From contig JAEACG010000001.1 of the NCBI GenBank assembly GCA_016401345.1, forward strand, positions 1,178,001 through 1,242,000: a stretch of DNA of 64,000 bases. Reading direction: 5' to 3'. The position numbers and the translations under genes were made by a program. This DNA comes from Fictibacillus nanhaiensis. Lineage in GTDB: Bacteria; Bacillota; Bacilli; Bacillales; Fictibacillaceae. This document shows positions 54,582 to 62,603 of the stretch, piece by piece. Position 1 is the stretch's first letter, and each line of letters begins with the position of its first letter. The notes under the pieces were generated by a model. The model was not told the origin of the DNA and did no database searches. It worked only from the letters and a program-made list of their open reading frames with translations.

Positions 54582-55169
54582 ATGATAAAAAAATGGGTAA
54601 TTACAGGGGCTTTAGCATTCGGATTGCTCGTTTCTGCTCCCGTTAGTGGATTTGCAGCAATGGGGGATCACACTCTCCGACCGGGTACTTGGGACAATGA
54701 CGTATATGAACTTCAAGGAAAATTAAAAGCTCTAGGATTCTATGATTTTGCTGTAACAACAGGCTATTATGGTCCCGTTACTAAACAAGCCGTAACAGAT
54801 TATCAACGAGCTAAAAGCTTATCCGTAGACGGTATTGCTGGACCTCAAACGTTTAACAGCATTCAAAATAACGTTACAAAAAAGAGTATGACTGTTGCTT
54901 CGACTGCTTATACGGCAAGTTGTGAAGGCTGCAGCGGTACAACTTTCAATGGTACAAATCTAAAAGAAATTCCTTATGCAAAAGTTATCGCTGTTGATCC
55001 AAATGTTATTCCTATCGGATCTGTTGTTTATGTTCCTGGCTATGGATATGCTGTAGCTGATGATACCGGTGGTGGAATCAATGGTAAAGAAATCGATGTA
55101 TTTATGAAAAACTATTCTGATGCCATTAATTGGGGAAGAAAAAGCATAAATATTACAATTTTAAATTAA
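54582..55169 (+). CDS. Secreted peptidoglycan-binding and 3D-domain protein, YocH-like
   Basis: This 195-residue protein has a signal peptide ending near residue 24 (SGFAA). One peptidoglycan-binding repeat follows (NDVYELQGKLKALGFYDFAV ... AVTDYQRAKSLSVDGIAGPQT). The C-terminal 3D domain contains the three aspartates (VAVDPNVIPIG-like IAVDPNVIPIGSVVYVPGYG, then DDTGGGINGKEIDVFM). The family cuts or trims cell wall glycans. AGGAGGAG lies six bases before the ATG. A WalR box upstream suggests control by the cell-wall two-component system. Confidence 0.87.
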   Translation: MIKKWVITGALAFGLLVSAPVSGFAAMGDHTLRPGTWDNDVYELQGKLKALGFYDFAVTTGYYGPVTKQAVTDYQRAKSLSVDGIAGPQTFNSIQNNVTKKSMTVASTAYTASCEGCSGTTFNGTNLKEIPYAKVIAVDPNVIPIGSVVYVPGYGYAVADDTGGGINGKEIDVFMKNYSDAINWGRKSINITILN

Positions 55170-55170
55170 T

Positions 55171-55197
55171 GAAATGAGGTAAATGTACCTCATTTCT
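55171..55197 (+). terminator. First terminator after the 3D-domain gene
   Basis: AAATGAGGTA-AATG-TACCTCATTT, then CTCC. The T tract is poor. Confidence 0.6.
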
Positions 55198-55203
55198 CCT
55201 TCG

Positions 55204-55237
55204 CTCACAGTTTATTTTAAAGCTGTGAGTTTTTTTA
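55204..55237 (+). terminator. Second terminator after the 3D-domain gene
   Basis: CTCACAG and CTGTGAG pair and are followed by TTTTTTT, in a standard arrangement. Confidence 0.85.
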
Positions 55238-55331
55238 TGTTTACATTAATTTCAAAAATATTACATTTTTTATTTCTAAATATTATAATAATGATAAAGT
55301 TAAATTAACATTTTTGAGAGGATGTACATAA

Positions 55332-56279
55332 ATGAACATGATAGATCAGATGACAATTATAAAAAATGCAATAGCAGAAGTATTAACAGGGAAAGAAGAA
55401 CTTGTTGAATTAACGATGATTTCGATAGTCAATAGAGGTCATTTATTATTAGAAGATGTTCCTGGAACAGGAAAAACAGTACTTGCAAAAAGCCTCGCTC
55501 GGTTGATAGGGGGAGAATTTAAAAGGATTCAGTTCACACCAGATATCCTTCCAGCTGATATTACGGGCATACAGTTCTTTCATCCGAAGCATCAAGAGTT
55601 TGAGCTGCGTCCCGGTCCGGTTATGACTAACATCTTATTAGCCGATGAAATTAACCGTGCAACGCCACGAGCTCAATCCAGTCTATTAGAAGTGATGGAA
55701 GAAAGACAGGTTACGATTGATGGTGAAACCCTTCCCCTTCCGTCTCCTTTCTTAGTTCTTGCCACACAGAATCCTATTGAATCTCACGGAACATTCCCGC
55801 TTCCTGAGGCACAGCTTGATCGTTTTTTTATGAAATTGCCATCTGGCTTTCCAAATTATGATCAAGAGAAAGAAATGCTTCACATGTATCGTAAAAAAAA
55901 TCCTCAAGACTCTTTAGAACCAGTCTTCTCTTTAGAAGATATATTAGTCATGCAAGAAGAAGTGAAGCACATTCATGTTAGTGATAGTGTCGAAAATTAT
56001 TTACTGTCCATTGTTCACGCTACTCGCAGTCATGAGTTTATTGAGAACGGTGTTTCTCCTCGTGGCACCCTTGCTTTCATGAGAGCCGCTCAAGGCGCTG
56101 CTTATGTTCAGGGAAGAACATTCGTTACTCCAGACGATGTTCAATTCGTCGCACCGTATGTATTAACTCATCGTTTAGTATTAACGATGGAAGGAACGAT
56201 GAGAAAGACGAAAGACCAAGTGTTAAAAGAGATTCTTGAAGCAACTATAGTCCCTGTAGAGTCTGAGGCAGGTAGATAA
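55332..56279 (+). CDS. MoxR family AAA+ ATPase
   Basis: This 315-residue ATPase has Walker A EDVPGTGKTVLAKSL, sensor-type ILPADITGIQFF and a Walker B helix (LLADEINRATPRAQSSLLEVMEE, shortened to LADEINRATPRAQSSLLE). The lid ends SPRGTLAFMRAAQGAAY. MoxR proteins act as chaperones for partner proteins assembled from DUF58-type modules. GAGAGG lies before the ATG. It is the first gene of a tight three-gene operon. Confidence 0.92.
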   Translation: MNMIDQMTIIKNAIAEVLTGKEELVELTMISIVNRGHLLLEDVPGTGKTVLAKSLARLIGGEFKRIQFTPDILPADITGIQFFHPKHQEFELRPGPVMTNILLADEINRATPRAQSSLLEVMEERQVTIDGETLPLPSPFLVLATQNPIESHGTFPLPEAQLDRFFMKLPSGFPNYDQEKEMLHMYRKKNPQDSLEPVFSLEDILVMQEEVKHIHVSDSVENYLLSIVHATRSHEFIENGVSPRGTLAFMRAAQGAAYVQGRTFVTPDDVQFVAPYVLTHRLVLTMEGTMRKTKDQVLKEILEATIVPVESEAGR

Positions 56280-56280
56280 T

Positions 56281-57498
56281 ATGCAATGGCGCAGCGAGGT
56301 ATGGATTAAATCCATCTTTCGGGTCTTAGTTGTTTTCAGCCCCATAATACTTTTAATTGGCTTTTATCGTAATATCTCATTTCTATTTTTATTAGGGCTG
56401 GCCATCATTTTTTTATATGGAACGCTATTGCTGCAATCTAGGTCCGCAATAAATGAGATTGTACTAGATACTTCAAAACAAGTTCATCGTTTGTTTCCTG
56501 GTGATACGGATCAGTTTTATGTAAAACTTCTTCATAAGGGAAGATGGCCTTCTTATCGTGGCGAACTCATCTTCACACACCGAGCACCTATATCTGTCAC
56601 AGGAGATGTTGAATCGAACAACACTGCAAAAGGAAGAATTGAAGTTAAACGTCATTTTGCACTCTATCGCAAAACTGTTTTTACACAAACAATACCCTTT
56701 ACTGCTACAAAAAGAGGAACAACAAGAATTTCCAATCTTACACTGCAGGTACAAGATCCTCTTTCATTGAGTGGTCAAGCATTGGCTTATATGGGGATCT
56801 TCCCAACTGAAATTGTTGTTTATCCTAGACCGCTTCCTGTTCATCGAATTGAGCATCTATTTTCTCAAGGCAGTGGTGAATCTGTAAGACCTTTCGCTTT
56901 GTTTGAAAACGTTTCTCTGCCTGCAGGGAACCGAGAATATGCTCCTGGAGATGCTTTTCATAAAATACATTGGAAAGCTACAGCACGGTCAGGCTCTCTT
57001 CAAACGAAGGTCTTTGAAAAAACAGTGGTGTATCACTGGACATTTGTTTATACGATACTCCCTGATCATAAAGAGATGAAATCTTCTGAGGATATGGAGA
57101 GCGAGATCAGCCATTTGGCATACATGTGTCAGTTTGCGGCGGAAAAAGGAATACCTTTTGAAGTATACATTAACTTTAAAGTTCCTGGACCGATCGGAAT
57201 GTATCATGTACCAACCGGGAGCGGAGCGGTTCACTTAAGCAGTATCCTTGAAGGTTTGGCGAGAATTGATCGTTCCAATGTCATCGTCAAACCTCAGATC
57301 ATGTGGAATAAGATGGATCGTAATTTTGTTGGTACGAGTCCGTTTGTCATTTTTTTAGGTCATATTCCTACAGATCCGAATTCTCAGATATTGATTAAGA
57401 AATGGTCTAGATCAGGTGGGAGAACCTTTTATGTCGAACACAACGAAGAACATGCCATTCTGATGCCATACTTTTCATCGGAGGTCGCATCATGTTAA
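56281..57498 (+). CDS. DUF58 domain-containing membrane protein
   Basis: This 405-residue protein has two N-terminal helices (about 16-32 and 37-53). The DUF58 motif FENVSLPAGNREYAPGDAFHKIHWKATARSGSLQTKVF follows, shortened here to REYAPGDAFHKIHWKATARSG, and the rest is a von Willebrand-A-like domain. It starts one base after the MoxR stop, so the pair is co-translated. MoxR/DUF58 pairs usually modify or assemble a secreted or membrane complex of unknown role. Confidence 0.88.
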   Translation: MQWRSEVWIKSIFRVLVVFSPIILLIGFYRNISFLFLLGLAIIFLYGTLLLQSRSAINEIVLDTSKQVHRLFPGDTDQFYVKLLHKGRWPSYRGELIFTHRAPISVTGDVESNNTAKGRIEVKRHFALYRKTVFTQTIPFTATKRGTTRISNLTLQVQDPLSLSGQALAYMGIFPTEIVVYPRPLPVHRIEHLFSQGSGESVRPFALFENVSLPAGNREYAPGDAFHKIHWKATARSGSLQTKVFEKTVVYHWTFVYTILPDHKEMKSSEDMESEISHLAYMCQFAAEKGIPFEVYINFKVPGPIGMYHVPTGSGAVHLSSILEGLARIDRSNVIVKPQIMWNKMDRNFVGTSPFVIFLGHIPTDPNSQILIKKWSRSGGRTFYVEHNEEHAILMPYFSSEVASC

Positions 57499-58694
57499 AG
57501 AAAAGTCAGCAATTTACTCTTTACGGTATGAACTTAAGCTTTGACGCCATGCTTGTTTTCATAATGCTGACCATCTTTTCAGGAGGAGCAACTTGGCTTG
57601 AGTTCGTATGGTTCAATGCAAATCTGATCCTGATTGTAGCGATAAGCGGGGCTTTGTATCTCTACAAACCAAACTTATTCAAAATCACACTATTTTGTTT
57701 TATTATTGTATCAACACTATTGTTCTGGTTCATGACTTCTTCTCTCATACTATCCATATTGATCTCATTCGTCCTGATGTGGAGAAGCGCAGAAAATTGG
57801 AATGATTCCTTTAAAACGGATCTTGAATTGATCTTTGCAATTAGCGCCGTGTTAACATTACTTCTATCCCTGTTTTTTAAGGATGGCTTTACGGTGATGT
57901 ATGGAGCCGTGTGGATCCAATTCATGCTTATGCTGTTCATTAAAATGACTCTGCATTATTTTAAGAATGATTCGATTCAAATTGTAATGAAGGACTTTAT
58001 GGTTCCCTTAACGCTAGTTGGGTTAAGCGGAGTGATTCTCGCTATATTAGGACCTTTAAAACAATTACTTTATTGGGCATTAGACGGTGTGTTCTTTATT
58101 TTGTATTATATTTTAGCGGTTCCACTCTGGAAGGTAATCTCCCTTCTTCCTCCGTTAATCCAAATGCTTAAACAATTGTTTAATATGGAGGAAAAGGGAA
58201 AGGTGAATACAGGTAATCAGACAGATGTCTTAGAACAGCGTCCTGAAACACTAGCAGAATCTCCCATACTTTTATACACGACAATCGCGATTCTTATCAT
58301 TATGGTTCTTTTCTTTCTTTGGAAAAAGAGGAATGTGTTCAACAACCAGTCCAGCTTATTGGTAAACGGAAACATTTCAGTTCTTGATAGTACATATGCT
58401 AACAGCCAGATGATCGGTAAAAAAAGATGGCTTCAGTCGAAAGATAGAACAAGAAAAAGATTTTTGCACTTTGAAAAAGTAATGTACAAGAAAGGATTCG
58501 GAAGGCAACCTGGTGAATCTGCTGTGAACTGGTTTCAAAGACTTGAACTTTCCGGAAAAGATGCAGATTCTGTTCTAGCTGCATACGAAAAAGTACGTTA
58601 CGGTGAAGAGAGCATTTCTGATACTGAGTACAATCAGTATGTAAGTGCATTGAAAAAATTTGAAAAGTCGGATCACTTGAAGAAGCTGAAATAA
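57492..58694 (+). CDS. Membrane protein with C-terminal DUF4129
   Basis: This 400-residue protein overlaps the DUF58 gene by seven bases. About six hydrophobic helices occupy the first half (for example AMLVFIMLTIFSGGATWLEF). The C-terminal soluble region (FEKVMYKKGFGRQPGESAVNWFQRLELSGKDADSVLAAYEKVRYGEESISDTEYNQYV, shortened to GFGRQPGESAVNWFQRLE) matches DUF4129. In the common MoxR-DUF58-transglutaminase operon the third protein has a transglutaminase core before DUF4129; no Cys-His-Asp transglutaminase core is seen here. The domain may be lost or was never present. Confidence 0.8.
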   Translation: MLKKSQQFTLYGMNLSFDAMLVFIMLTIFSGGATWLEFVWFNANLILIVAISGALYLYKPNLFKITLFCFIIVSTLLFWFMTSSLILSILISFVLMWRSAENWNDSFKTDLELIFAISAVLTLLLSLFFKDGFTVMYGAVWIQFMLMLFIKMTLHYFKNDSIQIVMKDFMVPLTLVGLSGVILAILGPLKQLLYWALDGVFFILYYILAVPLWKVISLLPPLIQMLKQLFNMEEKGKVNTGNQTDVLEQRPETLAESPILLYTTIAILIIMVLFFLWKKRNVFNNQSSLLVNGNISVLDSTYANSQMIGKKRWLQSKDRTRKRFLHFEKVMYKKGFGRQPGESAVNWFQRLELSGKDADSVLAAYEKVRYGEESISDTEYNQYVSALKKFEKSDHLKKLK

Positions 58695-58709
58695 GACGGC
58701 TTCTTTTTC
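58678..58709 (+). terminator. Terminator of the MoxR operon
   Basis: GAAGAAGC and GGCTTCTTTTTC pair around TGAAATAAGAC, overlapping the stop codon. Confidence 0.65.
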
Positions 58710-58783
58710 TGTTCATACCACCTCATTTAATATAGACTAATAATATATAAATAGTCGGATTTCTAGCATACAAGGAGGATATT

Positions 58784-59713
58784 ATGACAAAAAAAATATA
58801 TGTGATTCATGAGAATAGCGAATGGACTGCTCCGTTATTCCAACGTTTTGAAGAGCTCGGTCTACCTTATGAAGATTGGCATATGAAAAAAGGACACATA
58901 GATCTGACAGAAGCTCCCCCACAAGGTATTTTCTATAACAGAATGAGTGCCTCCTCTCATACGAGAGGACACAGATTTTCGCCTGAATATACATCAGCGG
59001 TACTATCCTGGCTTGAGAGCTATGGTCGTAAAGTATTTAACGACTCAAGAGCCCTTCAGCTCGAGATCAGTAAAGTGAAACAATACAGCGCATTAAAAGC
59101 ATTTCATATACCTGTTCCACGAACGATTGCGGCTTACGGAAAAGATGAACTTATACATGCTGCAACGAAATTTAACGGCCCTTTCATTACAAAACACAAC
59201 CGTGCGGGTAAAGGGCTTGGGGTTCAATTGTTCCAAACGCAGAATGCACTAGAGTCTTATGTACAGTCGGAAAATTTTGATGAATCCATCGACGGAATCA
59301 CTCTTTTGCAAGATTATATCGAAGCACCAGAACCTTATATTGTGCGCTGCGAATTTATAGGCGGCAAATTTTTATATGCCGTTCAAGTAGATACTTCTGA
59401 TGGATTTGAACTTTGTCCGGCTGACGCTTGCCAGATTGGTGATCAATTCTGTCCAATTACAGACCAGCCAGAGAATCCAACACCAAAGTTTAAGATTCTA
59501 AAAGACTTTGTTCTACCAAATCAAGAAAGTTATGAAGCGTTCTTAGACGCAAACGGGATTACGTTTGCCGGCATTGAGATCATTACAGACAAGAGTGGAA
59601 ACGTATATGCGTATGATGTAAACACGAATACAAACTACAACCGAGATGCTGAAGCAGAGGCAAATATATATGGCATGAAGGCGATCGCGGAATTTTTAGG
59701 TAAAGAATTATAA
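58784..59713 (+). CDS. RimK-like ATP-grasp ligase
   Basis: This 309-residue protein has the ATP-grasp fold: a nucleotide-binding site FITKHNRAGKGLGVQLF, then TLLQDYIEAPEPYIVRCEFIGGKF (metal and ATP contacts), and a C-terminal AYDVNTNTNYN where Asp and Asn bind magnesium. It resembles alpha-L-glutamate ligases of the RimK group that add glutamate or another amino acid to a protein or small molecule. The ATG at 58784 has AAGGAGG upstream. It is a single gene followed by a strong terminator. The substrate is unknown. Confidence 0.85.
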   Translation: MTKKIYVIHENSEWTAPLFQRFEELGLPYEDWHMKKGHIDLTEAPPQGIFYNRMSASSHTRGHRFSPEYTSAVLSWLESYGRKVFNDSRALQLEISKVKQYSALKAFHIPVPRTIAAYGKDELIHAATKFNGPFITKHNRAGKGLGVQLFQTQNALESYVQSENFDESIDGITLLQDYIEAPEPYIVRCEFIGGKFLYAVQVDTSDGFELCPADACQIGDQFCPITDQPENPTPKFKILKDFVLPNQESYEAFLDANGITFAGIEIITDKSGNVYAYDVNTNTNYNRDAEAEANIYGMKAIAEFLGKEL

Positions 59714-59715
59714 AT

Positions 59716-59758
59716 GAAAAAGGTGAGGGGCATCTAAGAATGCCCCTCACCTTTTTAT
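59716..59758. terminator. Bidirectional terminator
   Basis: AGGTGAGGGGCA and TGCCCCTCACCT form a 12-bp stem with A and T tracts between convergent genes. Confidence 0.92.
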
Positions 59759-60681
59759 TAAGTATGATCCACAACTGTAGGAGTCTGGTTTAAACTCTCC
59801 CATAGATAATACGTGATATATGTACGCCATGGTGTCCAATCCTGCGCAAGCACCCTTACCTCTTCTTCTGATGGTTGCTCAGCTAACTTCCAAACTTGAC
59901 GGATGGCATTTCTTAATCCAATATCTGCAGCGGGCAGTACATCGGTTCTTCCCATACCAAAGATTAAAAGACATTCGATCGTCCATTTCCCTATCCCTCT
60001 AATCGGCAACAGCGCTTTCATCACTTCTTCATCTGACATATTCCATAAGCTTTCAAAATCAATAGTTCCGTCTGAGATCAGCTTTGCCAGATCGATAATA
60101 TACTCTGCTTTTCTCTGACTGAATTGAAGCTTACGAAGGTCCTCATACTTAAGCGTTGCAACAAGATTTGGAGCTGGAAAGACTTGAAATGTACTTCCTT
60201 CTACCTCCACTTTTTCACCAGCGTGTTCAATAAGTCGTTCGGTCAGGGTTCCAGCAAAAGTTAAATTTACTTGTTGACCGATAATAATCTTTACAATGGA
60301 TTCAAATAGATCAGTGTCTGTAAGGAGTTTTAATCCTTTAAAACGTTGTAGTACTCTATCCAATTTCTCGTTTTCACAAAAGTGGTTATAAAGAGGCGAC
60401 AGATCGACTTCAGTTGAGAACAGCTGTTGAATTTTTTTCTTAACTGCATCCTCAGATACTAAACCATTTAAAGGTTTAGCCTTACAACTCAGAACAGGGC
60501 TTGTAACAGTACCGCTGGATACTACTTTTACATAACAAGAAACATCTTGGATTCTGATTATTTTTTCGTATTCTGTAAATTGTTCATTGAGTTTTAAGAC
60601 ATGCGTTTTTCCTGTAACTGTGAGGCGCTGCATCATCTTTTGAAAGTCAAAAGGTGGTTTAGGTTCAATTACAAACTTCAT
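59758..60681 (-). CDS. DNA-3-methyladenine glycosylase, AlkA-like (HhH-GPD)
   Basis: This 307-residue protein carries the HhH-GPD core: LFESIVKIIIGQQVNLTFAGTLTERLIE and LLPIRGIGKWTIECLLIFGMG (helix-hairpin-helix), followed by the catalytic Asp in DVLPAADIGLRNAI. The N-terminal beta domain is short. The enzyme removes alkylated purines from DNA as the first step of base excision repair. The ATG at 60681 has AAGGGATG upstream. It follows the YtzI-like gene closely, 16 bases apart, so both form an operon. Confidence 0.9.
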   Translation of the reverse strand: MKFVIEPKPPFDFQKMMQRLTVTGKTHVLKLNEQFTEYEKIIRIQDVSCYVKVVSSGTVTSPVLSCKAKPLNGLVSEDAVKKKIQQLFSTEVDLSPLYNHFCENEKLDRVLQRFKGLKLLTDTDLFESIVKIIIGQQVNLTFAGTLTERLIEHAGEKVEVEGSTFQVFPAPNLVATLKYEDLRKLQFSQRKAEYIIDLAKLISDGTIDFESLWNMSDEEVMKALLPIRGIGKWTIECLLIFGMGRTDVLPAADIGLRNAIRQVWKLAEQPSEEEVRVLAQDWTPWRTYITYYLWESLNQTPTVVDHT

Positions 60682-60697
60682 CCTCTTACATCCCTTC

Positions 60698-60883
60698 TTA
60701 TGAACGCTCCTTACCTTCTTTTGTTTCTTTTTCTTTTGTTTCATTTTTCAGATATGGATTGTCATCTAACTGATCGATTGTATGCTTATAAGAATACCCT
60801 TTTGTTATAGCTGCTGCGAAAATAATAACAACAAATATGATAATAACGAGGGTAATTAATATCGAGATGCTTAATGTGCTCAT
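60698..60883 (-). CDS. ytzI: YtzI family small membrane protein
   Basis: This 61-residue protein has one helix (ISILITLVIIIFVVIIFAAAI) followed by TKGYSYKHTIDQLDDNPYL, which strongly resembles YtzI of B. subtilis (GYAYKHTVDPL). A Lys-Glu-rich tail ends it. It lies 16 bases upstream of the glycosylase gene and is co-transcribed with it. Its function is unknown. Confidence 0.82.
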   Translation of the reverse strand: MSTLSISILITLVIIIFVVIIFAAAITKGYSYKHTIDQLDDNPYLKNETKEKETKEGKERS

Positions 60884-60969
60884 ACTACCTCCTTATCAAA
60901 ACTGATTTTACTTGTATGATAGCACATTTTCCCATTAAGCAAACTTGGCACTATAGTGATAGTGCTATG

Positions 60970-61005
60970 AAAAAAAGCAGCTATGCCGATTAGGCACAAC
61001 TGCTT
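60970..61005 (-). terminator. Terminator of the second nitroreductase gene
   Basis: On the minus strand AAGCAGTTGTGCC-TAATC-GGCATAGCTGCTT is followed by TTTTT. Confidence 0.9.
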
Positions 61006-61017
61006 AGAATGAAATAT

Positions 61018-61626
61018 TTATTTCTCTTCAAATTTATCATGCATGACAATGCGATCGATATCAAAGCGCTCTGTAGGTTTTGCTGGGCCGTCAGCATATC
61101 CTAATGTAATCATCATCACAGGAATGAATCGTTCTGGAATTCCGAGTGCTGGCACTATTGCAGCATGATCGAACCCTGTCATCGGACATGAATCAACTCC
61201 AACTGCTTTAGCGGCAAGCATGAGCTGCATCGCACCGAGTGATGCGTTCTTAAGTGCTTCTCTCTCACCAACTGCACGACCTTGTGAATAGGCAGAGTTG
61301 ATATTTTTTAATAAAATATTTCTTGCTTCTTCTGGAGCTTTTTCGAATACTTCCGCAGCCACTTTATCTGCTTCTGTATCTCCTAAGACGACTACAACTG
61401 CAGACGCATCTAGCACATGCTTTTGATTATAAGCAATCGGAAAAAGTTTCTCTTTTTGTTCTTGAGACGTTACTACAATAAAACGCCAGTGCTGAAGGTT
61501 CCATGCTGATGGTGCTTTTCCTGCCATCTCAAGGATCTGATGAAGTGTTTCGTTCGGGATTTCTTTATTTTTTTGATACAGACGAACAGAAGAGCGTTCT
61601 TCCATAACTTTGAATGTTTCGTTCAT
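61018..61626 (-). CDS. Nitroreductase family protein
   Basis: This protein of about 202 residues has EERSSVRLYQ at the start (FMN phosphate contact), MAGKAPSAWNLQHWRFIVV, and AAKAVGVDSCPMTGFD near the end. It is the FMN-dependent nitroreductase family, and the neighbouring azoreductase suggests detoxification of quinones or nitro compounds. The ATG at 61626 has AAGGAGTGG eight bases upstream. A promoter (61742-61715) lies behind the azoreductase stop, with a terminator-like hairpin in the leader between them. Confidence 0.85.
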   Translation of the reverse strand: MNETFKVMEERSSVRLYQKNKEIPNETLHQILEMAGKAPSAWNLQHWRFIVVTSQEQKEKLFPIAYNQKHVLDASAVVVVLGDTEADKVAAEVFEKAPEEARNILLKNINSAYSQGRAVGEREALKNASLGAMQLMLAAKAVGVDSCPMTGFDHAAIVPALGIPERFIPVMMITLGYADGPAKPTERFDIDRIVMHDKFEEK

Positions 61627-61666
61627 TTTTTCCACTCCTTATCCCACATTTCTCTAGAATTCTCTA

Positions 61667-61699
61667 CAAAAAAGAGGTGCCACATTTCGTTGACACCTC
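61667..61699 (-). terminator. Hairpin between azoreductase and nitroreductase genes
   Basis: On the minus strand GAGGTG...CACCTC is followed by TTTTTTG. It ends the azoreductase transcript, but also falls inside the leader of the nitroreductase promoter at 61715-61742. Confidence 0.82.
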
Positions 61700-61714
61700 G
61701 TTACTATTCCACCA

Positions 61715-61742
61715 ATTATAGTGGGTTATCAGTTGAAGTCAA
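61715..61742 (-). promoter_or_regulatory. Nitroreductase promoter
   Basis: On the minus strand TTGACT (61737-61742) and TATAAT (61715-61720) are 16 bases apart. The -10 lies inside a small palindrome CCAC-TATAATTG-GTGG. Confidence 0.65.
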
Positions 61743-61745
61743 AAA

Positions 61746-62390
61746 TTATGCATTGCGTTTAGCTACGACTAACTCCTTAGCTAATTCTGTAGCTCTTTCT
61801 CTTGCATCAGCCAAAATTTCTTCTGCACGATCTGGAGCTGCTGCCATACCTTCTGTAAATACATGATGATAATCAGTAATTCCGATGAATGCCATCACAC
61901 CTTGAAGATATCCGTTCGTGAACTCGAATGCTTGAGCAGGACCTTCAGAATACACACCGCCACGAGATTGAATGTGCACGGCAGTCTTCCCTCCTAATAA
62001 TCCAGCTGGGCCGTTCTCCGTATATTTAAATGTCTTACCTGCCATTACTACGTTATCGATATATGCTTTAAGCATTGGAGGATAGCTCAAGTTCCACATC
62101 GGTGTGTTGAATACATACATGTCTGCAGAAAGGAATTGTTCTAAAATTTCTCCCATACGGTTTGTTTTTTCAACTTGTGATGGAGAAAGCTCTAAGCCAG
62201 CAGCTAATTTACCCCAAGCATCTAGAACATCTGCATCAATAAACGGAATGTTCTCTTCATAAAGATTTACCGTTTCGATTTCAATGTTTTCATTTTGATT
62301 AGTTAGTTCGTTTAAGAAGTGACGTCCTAATCGAAGTCCGAAAGATTGATCCATTGGTTTTGGATTTGAATTAATATAAAGTACTTTCAT
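61746..62390 (-). CDS. azoR: FMN-dependent NADH-azoreductase
   Basis: This 214-residue flavodoxin-fold protein begins KVLYINSNPKPMDQSFG, the phosphate-binding loop for FMN. PMWNLSYPPMLKAYIDNVV, then QSRGGVYSEGPAQAFEFTNGYL and TEGMAAAPDRAE complete the azoreductase pattern. It reduces azo and quinone compounds with NADH; in Bacillus the gene is usually induced by quinones. AAAAGGAG lies before the ATG. The promoter upstream has two inverted repeats shared with the mhqO operon. Confidence 0.93.
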   Translation of the reverse strand: MKVLYINSNPKPMDQSFGLRLGRHFLNELTNQNENIEIETVNLYEENIPFIDADVLDAWGKLAAGLELSPSQVEKTNRMGEILEQFLSADMYVFNTPMWNLSYPPMLKAYIDNVVMAGKTFKYTENGPAGLLGGKTAVHIQSRGGVYSEGPAQAFEFTNGYLQGVMAFIGITDYHHVFTEGMAAAPDRAEEILADARERATELAKELVVAKRNA

Positions 62391-62431
62391 TTGTGATTCT
62401 CTCCTTTTAATATCTGTTGTAATTAGTGATT

Positions 62432-62494
62432 AACTTCTCTTTAGTAAGTTGATTCCTTTACATCATAATTCCATAACTTACTTTTGTCAAGCAC
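62432..62494 (-). promoter_or_regulatory. azoR promoter with two inverted-repeat operators
   Basis: On the minus strand TTGACA (62485-62490) and TATGAT (62462-62467) are 17 bases apart. Operator A is AACTTC-TCTTTAG-TAAGTT (62432-62450), downstream of the -10. Operator B (TTACTT-TTGTC-AAGCAC, 62478-62494) covers the -35. Both sites correspond to those of the mhqO promoter. Confidence 0.78.
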
Positions 62495-62542
62495 TAAACT
62501 TTTAATTATTATCATAATTTATTTTAGTGATTTTTTTCCAAT

Positions 62543-62576
62543 AAAAAACGCTCTCTAGCTAATAGCCAGAAAGCGA
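62543..62576 (-). terminator. Terminator of the DJ-1-like gene
   Basis: On the minus strand CGCTTTCTGGCT-ATT-AGCTAGAGAGCG is followed by TTTTTT. Confidence 0.85.
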
Positions 62577-62603
62577 TAAGGGGGAGCGAAATTCAGTGTT
62601 CCA

